From contig NC_135555.1 of the NCBI RefSeq assembly GCF_964340395.1, positions 20,398,947 through 20,426,446 on the forward strand: a stretch of 27,500 nt of DNA, written 5' to 3'. Shown here in pieces: positions 20,850 through 27,500 of this stretch. Numbering within the stretch: position 1 is the stretch's first letter; each line of letters starts with the position of its first letter. The translations under genes and the position numbers were made by a program. The notes beneath the pieces were generated by a model, which was not told the DNA's origin, did no database searches, and saw only the letters and a program-made list of their open reading frames with translations. The stretch comes from Glandiceps talaboti. Taxonomy: Eukaryota; Hemichordata; Enteropneusta; Spengelidae.

Positions 20850-21500
20850 ATTGATAATATGGGTGTAGAATCTAATATAAAGTCTCTACTAAGCTTCGGA
20901 TGTTACTAAACAAAATGTGAATTTTTACTGAGAAAAAATAGTGGCCAATTTGGACGTTATCGATATATCAAGAAATGAAATGACAATCATATGCAGAGGA
21001 TAGTATTTGATTTAGTGAAAGTTCTGTTAGAAATGGCCTATGCGTGTATGAGATACAGGAGTAAATAATTATTTTCACCTACAAATATGGCTGCCATTCA
21101 GTGAAAGTGATAACTGCACAAAAATAATGCTTGTGTACAGTTCTTTTCTTAAATATTACTTGTAAACATGATTTAAAAGAAATTGACACTATGTAAATAC
21201 TAAAATGTGTCTGTAATAGACAGGAATTGGTTTGATTTTGATAATTGACCCCGAAGGTCAAAGTCAAGGTCTCAAAGAATAGCTTACTGATAATATGGGG
21301 TACACTCTCAAATGGAGTGTCAGTGTAGTAATATTACAGATGTTGAATTATGCAGTAAATATTGCCTTTTAACTACAAATATGACCGCCCATTCGGTCAC
21401 ATTTGCATAAATTACCTATCAAACTGACGTGCTGTGCATATGCACAGGATGTTATTTGATGTTTACAGAAAGTTTGGTTGATGCGTAATTGAGATATAGA
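20850..21500 (+). repeat. Diverged tandem repeat, partial units
   Basis: Shared words in the same order are TGATAATATGGG (20852 and 21287), CTACAAATATG (21079 and 21374), ATATGCA-AGGAT-TATTTGAT (about 20989 and 21438) and ATTGAGATATAG against TATGAGATACAG. The offsets differ, so indels or a third partial unit are involved. Confidence 0.4.
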
Positions 21501-21545
21501 GATGTGCACGGACGTTTGACGAATGGTACCCAACGTACGGTACTA

Positions 21546-21578
21546 GTAGTCCCCTTCGGCTTAGCAGTTAGGGACTAC
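21546..21578. repeat. Perfect 8 bp hairpin GTAGTCCC/GGGACTAC
   Basis: Exact inverted arms at 21546-21553 and 21571-21578 around a 17 nt loop. No function is assigned. Confidence 0.6.
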
Positions 21579-22203
21579 AAAGTAAACAAAAAGAAAAATT
21601 CATGTTTCAAAGCAAACACTACAAAGGCCTTTTCCAAATCCCTGTCGCCTGCAGCTCAGTATAATTACTCAAAGCCTGCAGGGAGGTTAGGGTTTGCACT
21701 CAAAAGTCACACTACAATTACAAAACCATTCACTTTGTGAACTTATACTTATTTATTCAAGGATGGCCACAATGCAAAATAATGGCGTTATTAGGTATTT
21801 ACGAATTAGAATATTTACATGTAAAAACCATAGACCATATGGTAAAATATACCAAACCGGTGTTTCCACCGAGAATCGCGACTTCTCAGTGTAAACCTCC
21901 CATCCTAGAATAGAATATTGGCTCACTGTGTGTCTGCGTTCAAAACCAGCGAGTGTTATGCAAATATGCAAAGGTCTGTTACGTAATCTCGGGTCACCCT
22001 TAGATATCAATGTCGTAACATCGTTATTTTTGGCCTTTTGACAGGGTTAGGCTACTTTGGAACTTTGGGTAGGTCATAAGGGGTCCAAAATTAAAAATAG
22101 AGTAACGATATGTACTATTTTAGGCTAGCATAAGATGTGATATAATGTGTTACAAAATCCACACTTGTGCGTTGCCACACCTCGTATTACAAAAATCTCT
22201 AAA

Positions 22204-22227
22204 CATGGATCTATTAATAGATCCATG
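22204..22227. repeat. Perfect 24 bp palindrome
   Basis: CATGGATCTATT followed directly by its reverse complement AATAGATCCATG. It may be a dimeric protein-binding site or part of a repeat. It is isolated and the flanks do not extend the symmetry. Confidence 0.7.
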
Positions 22228-22613
22228 GTCTAAACAACATCCTCACAAACAAAAAACTAAGGGCTAGCTCTGCTTGCATGACTTCGTGGGTCTGTAACCT
22301 CCTTGTATGGCCGGGTATTTGGAAATATGAGTAACAACTGTCCATAGAGAGTCGCGTTTAGTGCGAACATGGATGTGAGAAGGACTACTGAGGCGAATCA
22401 TCACATTTCACAGCAGCATACCTACCATTGATTATTATCAGAAGTACTGTCGTTGCCAACTTCACTAGTGCCAGAGTTGTAGGTAACATACATAGCGCTC
22501 AGCAGATATCGCAGACATTATCAGAGGAGGTCCCCGAGCAAATTACAATAAAGAGAGGGTCCGAGGGGATAGGCTGACGCGATTTCAATGAACCTGTCAA
22601 TGGAGGTCATCGA

Positions 22614-22650
22614 GGTCATCGAAAGAGCGCCATCAAACTGAGATTTCTTG
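22614..22650 (+). repeat. Third copy of the GAAAGAGCGCC repeat
   Basis: GTCATCGAAAGAGCGCCATC and the following GATTTCTTGAT resemble the pair at 25703 and 25812. This copy directly precedes the satellite array and may mark the 5' part of that composite element. Confidence 0.5.
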
Positions 22651-22654
22651 ATCC

Positions 22655-23450
22655 TGATTGATTATCCAGTTGCCTACCTAGCGCTGTTATATTTGCAATC
22701 CATATACACGACCATTTGCCTTTTGCTATGGACGGGGTCATGGTGCTAGATATATTAGCATACATTTTTTTTAAATGTTCGTACACCTGTTTATGAGTTC
22801 CCACACAATTATTACAGACAATCTTTGCGATATATATCATCATATGGCTGTAGCTGCAATAATTGTAGCGTCTTGTTGCGGTTTTGTGGGTTTTTTCGTC
22901 TGTTTTGGTGACTTTTTAAGTTTTTGTGTTTAACCCGCACCTAACACAAAAACTTAAAAAGTCACCAAAACAGACGAAAAAAACCCACAAAACCGCAACA
23001 AGACGCTACAATTATTGCAGCTACATATGGCTGTTGCTATTGGTGTGGTCTTGTTGCTAGGCATATGTACATATACTTTTTGAATGTTTGTTCACTCGTC
23101 TAAGTATCTCTGTTATCTTTATGAAATACACCATTGTTTGTCCGTTGCTATCAGCGTGGTCATGTTGTTAGCCACATTTGCATACACCTTTTGAATGTAC
23201 ATTCACTTGTATATTAATCGGTGTTGTTATCTTTGCAATATATATGATCATTTGGCTGTTGGTATGGGAGTGGTCTTGTTGCGAGGCATATTTGCATACA
23301 CTTTCGTTTGGTCGTTGCTATGGGCGTGGGTATGGTTGCTAGGGAGATTTGCATACATTTTTGACTGCTCACTTACCAACCAGATGATATTATTTTAGCA
23401 ATATATACTGCCATTTGGTTGTTGCTAAGGGCGTGGTTATAGGTCATAGG
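22655..23450 (+). repeat. Diverged 110-115 bp satellite array
   Basis: The units share TTGCTATGGGCGTGG, TCTTGTTGCTAGGCATATTT, GCATACACTTTTTGAATGT, TTCACTCGTC, and TTATCTTTGCAATATAT then CATTTGGCTG, in order. Unit anchors at 23061, 23171 and 23286 give 110-115 bp periods. The array is the reverse complement of the family at 2605-3330, is interrupted by the fold-back element at 22851-23023, and is followed by the linker and Helitron-like end at 23885. Confidence 0.8.
22841..23033. mobile_element. 173 bp fold-back MITE with 10 bp target duplication (Mutator-like)
   Basis: The element 22851-23023 starts TAGCTGCAAT and ends ATTGCAGCTA. Its arms (22851-22930 and 22943-23023) are reverse complements over their full length apart from one A/T indel in the T-run, with a 12 nt centre. 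It is flanked by exact CATATGGCTG at 22841-22850 and 23024-23033. Removing the element and one copy restores a satellite unit (CATATGGCTGTTGCTATTGG) matching neighbouring units. Long inverted repeats and a 9-11 bp duplication fit the Mutator-like (MULE) group; there is no coding capacity. The near-perfect arms indicate a young insertion, or arm homogenisation. Confidence 0.9.
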
Positions 23451-23860
23451 GCCAATTCTACGTGTCAAAAAGTTTTGAACAAAATCTGGAGAATAACACT
23501 TCTACAAACATATCACCAAATTTCAGTCTCATTGACCAACTACTTTTTGAGATGTTTTTTGACATTTTTTCACCTAATTTGTGTATCTCCGCTAATGAGG
23601 CCATTCATTATACAAATGTATTAGTATTTCGTCATCTATACACCTCCAAGTGCATCCCATTAAATGTAACCCCGGTCTGCCCAGTAGTTTTGGAATTAAA
23701 GATTTTAGACCAAAAAGACATCATGTGATGAACAAATCTAGTTTAAATTTTTAGACCAAAATGATATTTTTGACCCAAATCACACACCTGATCATTTTGC
23801 TTTGAAAAATTTCCCAACTAGACACCAAAAGTAATGTCCCCACCAACTAGACACACATAG
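23451..23860 (+). mobile_element. Linker region of a composite Helitron/Helentron-like element
   Basis: About 410 bp of non-coding sequence between the satellite and the GACA-type microsatellite at 23861-23880. With its neighbours it would make a ~1.3 kb non-autonomous element (about 22640-23929). Short plus-strand frames here have no protein character. Confidence 0.45.
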
Positions 23861-23884
23861 ACAGACAGACGGACAGACAACACA

Positions 23885-23929
23885 CCATGCCTATAGAACT
23901 ACTGAACCTTATCAGTTCAATTGTGCTAA
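23885..23929 (+). mobile_element. Helitron/Helentron-like 3' end, copy C
   Basis: CCATGCCTATAG, then a short stem ACTGA-ACCTTA-TCAGT, TCAATTGTG and CTAA, followed by TAAAA. It is directly preceded by GACA microsatellite units. This is the best preserved example of the satellite, linker, microsatellite, hairpin, CTAA order. Confidence 0.6.
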
Positions 23930-24049
23930 TAAAACCAATGGCATGACCCAGAACTGAAAAAATTCTCTGCTAACTCCTTCACTACACTGGACATAATTAT
24001 CTTTTATTGATTTGAATCTCATGTCTTTACAAGAACAAATTAATGTACA

Positions 24050-24830
24050 TTAAACCCTTTACCACACTCTTTACATACAAATGGGATTTCATTTTGCATG
24101 GGTGATCAAGTCTTTTCAGAGTGTCTGCTTGCATAAACAAAGGGTCTTTCATTTTTCAAACCTTCTTTACATATATAGAAATAGTCTTTAATTTGCATGC
24201 ACCCTCTTGTGTATTTTCATGAGACATTTTCTATTAAACCCTTTTCCACAAACTATACATACAAATGGTCTTTCATTTGTATGGATCTTCAGGTGACGCT
24301 TCAGATTGCTACTGTGATGAAACCCTTTACCACATACTTCACATAAACATGGTCTTTCATTTGTGTGGCTTCTCATGTGTATATTCAGACACTGCCTTTG
24401 ATCACAGGGGCGTGTACTATTTCATAGATTGTTGTTTTCTTATTGCTTAGAATGCCGTTTTCTTAGGAAAATATCGTACGAATCTTGCTGCTACAAATGT
24501 ATCAATCTCTATACTACAAAGAAGTCTCTCCCCCTTACATGTAGGAATATATATTAATCAAAAGGTTGTTATATTTAGTCTGTAGACCTGGAAAACAACA
24601 ATCTATGAACTATTACACGCCCCTGTGCCTTTGATTAAACCCTTTACCACACTCTTCACATACAAATGGTTTTTCATTAGTACTACCTAGTTTTGTACTT
24701 TCTGTGCTTTCACAGTTTTCTTTGTTCCGTCCATCATATATATGATCATTTGTATGAATCTTGACACTTCCGATGGCTACTTTGAATGAACCTTTTACCA
24801 CACTCGTCACATAACCAGATGTAAACTGAG
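24050..24830 (-). pseudogene. Second C2H2 zinc-finger locus, disrupted by a MITE
   Basis: On the minus strand from 24830 down, in order: a degenerate finger (CDECGKRFIQSSHRK, then a frame slip to VKIHTNDH); a linker HIYDGRNKENCESTESTK; and a finger CEECGKGFNQR whose coding sequence is split by the MITE at 24403-24627 and continues as QCLNIHMRSH. Two fingers follow, at CEVCGKGFHHSSNLKRHLKIH (21 residues; CEVC then GKGFHHSSNLKRHLKIH) and CIVCGKGFNRK, ending in a stop at 24188. Below that are remnants with stops, including KECGKGF near 24060. The linker resembles NDHRYDLQKYNFESTGSS of the 20 kb gene, so the two loci are paralogues. No acidic N-terminal exon is seen. With the MITE, frame slips and stops, a functional product is unlikely. 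Confidence 0.8.
24395..24635. mobile_element. 225 bp hAT-type MITE with 8 bp target duplication
   Basis: The element 24403-24627 has 37 bp terminal inverted repeats (24403-24439 and 24591-24627) beginning CACAGGGGCGTG, with two mismatches between arms. It is flanked by exact CCTTTGAT copies at 24395-24402 and 24628-24635. An 8 bp duplication and CAGGGGC-like ends fit the hAT superfamily. It has no coding capacity. Removing it and one target copy makes the split zinc-finger codon series continuous. Confidence 0.9.
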
Positions 24831-25702
24831 CGCCTCCCGTAAGGGAACCACCAATTATTAAAATTAAACTTAAAAAAAACTATGGTATAAACAAATTTGT
24901 GTTACTGAGGAGAACTATGAACTTAGTATACACCATGATAATTTTTATTTCTGAACGATGTGTATGTGTGAACCATGGTTAACCTCAAATGAATCTTCGA
25001 AGAGCATGAAGTGAACTGTAAGTCATAGCATTGACGTCTGAAAATATCTCAATTCCACTATTACAATGTACTTTAAATTATTACATAACATTAACTATTT
25101 ACTGTAACAGAGATGACAGTGGACCAACTTATCTCTGAAACAACTCTTACTGATAACAGGAAGTGGTCCTGTTGTTTTAAAAAAACATCAAGTCGAGTTT
25201 ATGGCTGAAATCTATCTTATACAATCAAATTAGTCTGACTAGTTACACAATGGCTCCCACACACTACCCTGACCACAGTAAGATGACAACCAGTAGTCAG
25301 GCCATAGTTACATCACTGATGAACAGAAAGGAATAGTGGAACAGCCACAGCCTTGAAAGTGAATAATGAATAATTGAATAATCTGTACATCCAGTAATTT
25401 TGTCTCTATCATTGTCACAACAGAGCTCCCTGTACTGTATTCTATCCATGTCATTACTATAATACTAAAAAAATTAATCATCACCATAGTGAGGTTGACC
25501 ACCATTGACCGAATACTTTAATGAACTCATACAGATTATTTACGTGTATATGTATTCATTTGTCATTATTTTTTGTAAACTTATATATGTTTTGGATGAT
25601 TTTATACAAATAATTGTCGTTTGAACAACCCGCAAATTGACCCACAGATTGACCCGCAGTTAGGCCTGTCGACCCGCAAAATAACGACACTGGGATTCGA
25701 AA
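24831..25702. other. Intergenic, nothing recognised
   Basis: AT-rich sequence without a supported gene. A short run of GACCCGCA/GACCCACA words (about 25628-25680) is a small local repeat. Confidence 0.4.
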
Positions 25703-25880
25703 GTCATTGAAAGAGCGCCGTCGTACGACGATTTCATGATAATAATAGGTTGTAGTCTATATATATTGGTGCCTATTATTAAAAAAAAATTAGTGACGAT
25801 ATCTGTCGAAGGTCGTTGAAAGAGCGCCATCATACGGCGATTTCATAATAATAGGTTGCAGCCTATATATGACGATATCG
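25703..25880 (+). repeat. ~109 bp tandem repeat, two units
   Basis: GTCATTGAAAGAGCGCCGTC at 25703 and GTCGTTGAAAGAGCGCCATC at 25812, each followed by ACGRCGATTTCAT, ATAATAGGTTG-AG and CTATATAT. A third, isolated copy occurs at 22614. Confidence 0.75.
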
Positions 25881-26079
25881 CCACTCACTTTCATGGCCAA
25901 TCAACAATAGTTGGATGCTAGACACAAGACTAGATGTTTTGATCGTCTAAAACTGTCTTTTTCGGGGCTAACCAAGAAGCATGTCCTTTTCGAATCAAAC
26001 ATCCATCACTTCCTCCAAAAAGAATTAGACCGTAACTTGACAAACCTTCATTTCAATAAATCTAATTGAAATTAGTGTG

Positions 26080-26325
<246 letters not shown>

Positions 26326-26335
26326 GACCACTGAA

Positions 26336-26719
26336 CAGTATTGATTTTCACTTTTTATTAATTATTTTCTTTATGCAAAATCATTCATCACAAATAGTTT
26401 TATATTTGACTATTAGTCTAGCGTTGCAAGAACATATTACAATTAATTCTAATTTTCAAACAAAGTGCACAAAACCTTCATTTTAGCACAAACCTCAATT
26501 TTCGCTTATTTTGTCTGACTTTTCTAAAACTCGTTAAAAGACAACTTTCTTGTGAGTATGTCGGTGTCGGTTACCCAGACTCTCTCTAACAACAGTGAAA
26601 GTCTTGGCAACTGAGACTAACGCTGTAGATTCTCTGTCTCTGACAAAGTGTAAGTTTTTATTTTGATAAATCTAATTTGGCCACTACTGGTGACTACTGA
26701 GAGCAGTGCAACTTTAATA
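26336..26719. other. 3' flank of the second HNMT-like locus
   Basis: No gene is seen. It lies downstream of the minus-strand exon and may contain its 3' UTR. Confidence 0.35.
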
Positions 26720-27171
26720 CTACAGTTCAACCTGAAGTGGAATTGACGAAGCTGATGAAGGCAGACATGCTGCGGTAACTGTGTAGGAGCTTGACATTTC
26801 CACTGTGTCTCCTGCAACAAACAAGCTATTTTCTTGCGATAATAAAATCAAAATTGTTATTGATGTGCCTTGTCTTTCCACCCCGATTCCGTTGCAAGAG
26901 AGTTTTTCTAACGCCTCCTTAAATAAAGTTGGTGGCGCTGTCTTTCTAAACTCTATGGTATGAGTTACGAAATCCAACAGGAGACTGCCGCACTCTGAGC
27001 TCTCGTCGAAGCACTCGGTCAGATCGATATCGGCTTTTACGGTTAGAGTGCGTACACTCTTGGCTCCTGAGGTTTTCAGACATTCTTCAATCACATCTTG
27101 GTGAACCGATTTCATCTTCTCAGTGAAAATACTGTCAAACGTGGCATAAAATCCCATAAAAGCATTATCCG
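26720..27171 (-). pseudogene. Last exon of a second HNMT-like gene, frameshifted near the end, 5' part outside the window
   Basis: After an acceptor ACTTTTCAG, the exon starts at 27171 in the same phase as exon 3 of the gene at 15.8 kb. It reads ADNAFMGFYATF, QDVIEECLKTSGAKS, LTECFDES and FRKTAPPTL, close to the paralogue throughout. At about 26866-26877 a net 7 nt are missing relative to the paralogue. The open frame then runs on for about 45 unrelated residues to a stop at 26720, while the other frame reads HINNNFDFIIARK and stops at 26826, matching the paralogue's INNNCDFVIGTK end. The homologous exon is 346 nt against 353, so the deletion is the only net length change. Either this is a pseudogene or allele, or the protein has acquired a new C-terminus, or the assembly has an error. 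Exons 1 and 2 should lie right of 27500. Confidence 0.75.
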
Positions 27172-27500
27172 CTGAAAAGTGAATTTAAAAAAATCTGATA
27201 GCAAGTTACCATTGAGTGGATCTGTTCGATACAATAACCAATCATGCTCTACACATACACTAAAATGCAAGATCGCAATTTCTCGTTACATTTTGCATAA
27301 TATAAATAAACGTACTGCAAATACATGCATACGCCAATGTTTTCACCTCTGCATTTAATCTCTACATGCCATGTTAGTTTATGTGGAGAAATTGATGCGA
27401 GAAACTATCATTGTCTTTAATAAAGTGTAGGATGTTCAAGTTTAATTCTTATTAGATTCTGTGAGGTTGTTTCAAACAGAGGCGTTGAATAGTAACTTGA
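27172..27500 (-). other. Partial intron of the second HNMT-like gene
   Basis: Expected to be the 3' part of the intron before the exon at 27171; no exon 2 homologue is visible before the window ends. The equivalent intron in the other gene is 1163 bp. Confidence 0.5.

Larger units (their letters stand above)
20718..22600. other. Upstream of the zinc-finger gene; repeats, no supported gene
   Basis: Contains a probable diverged tandem repeat (20850-21500), a hairpin (21546-21578) and a 24 bp palindrome (22204-22227). Any 5' exon of the zinc-finger gene should lie here or farther right, but I could not identify one. The 83-codon plus-strand frame at 21489 is not supported. Confidence 0.4.

Noticed and set aside
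21489-21740. 83-codon plus-strand frame
   Set aside because: No domain, no splice context, lies in repeat-like DNA with a hairpin; likely chance.
22655-23450. Possible CRISPR-like array of regular repeats
   Set aside because: Units of 110-115 bp are repeated along their entire length without unique spacers, in an intron-bearing animal genome; this is a satellite.
26750-26790. Hammerhead ribozyme core (CTGATGA near 26752)
   Set aside because: No GAAA core partner or flanking stems at the required spacing.

Overview
This is an animal nuclear genome window. It is AT-rich and intron-containing, with large gene-free stretches full of microsatellites, diverged satellites and small non-autonomous transposons. 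The gene content is a single-exon TRIM-NHL gene, histamine-N-methyltransferase-like paralogues and C2H2 zinc-finger genes. Together with the repeat style, this suggests a marine invertebrate, perhaps a hemichordate or another invertebrate deuterostome. The taxon is an inference from family composition only; no ribosomal or mitochondrial marker is present.

Layout. 1-4.2 kb is non-coding: a diverged 0.8-0.9 kb tandem duplication, two copies of a Helitron-like 3' end (one beside a microsatellite) and a ~112 bp satellite. A possible orphan 3' exon lies at 4229-4385. 4.4-11.1 kb is repeat-rich and holds a promoter-like cluster (6.15-6.3 kb) and a frameshifted remnant of a SAP-like, low-complexity-tail protein (7.9-8.5 kb). 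11147-13348 (+) is an intact single-exon TRIM-NHL gene (RING, two B-boxes, coiled coil, filamin-like domain, NHL repeats). 15753-18403 (-) is a complete three-exon HNMT-like methyltransferase of 296 residues with phase-consistent splice sites. 19.3-20.7 kb (-) is a five-finger C2H2 gene with an in-frame TAA (or a cryptic 60 bp intron) and decayed extra fingers downstream. 22.6-23.93 kb (+) is a composite repeat: satellite array, linker, tetranucleotide repeat and hairpin 3' end, with a 173 bp fold-back transposon inserted in the satellite. 24.05-24.83 kb (-) is a second zinc-finger locus, broken by a 225 bp hAT-type MITE with a perfect 8 bp target duplication. 26.7-27.17 kb (-) is the last exon of a second HNMT-like gene, carrying a net 7 nt deletion that shifts the frame; its other exons would lie beyond the right edge.

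The genes do not form a pathway. Each looks like a member of a lineage-expanded, locally duplicated family (TRIM-NHL, HNMT-like, C2H2), with intact and decaying copies side by side. I found no convincing new enzymatic or defence system. The most informative signals are the transposon insertions with exact target duplications, the shared Helitron/Helentron-like end module seen at four sites, and the precisely dateable breaks in the zinc-finger and methyltransferase paralogues.
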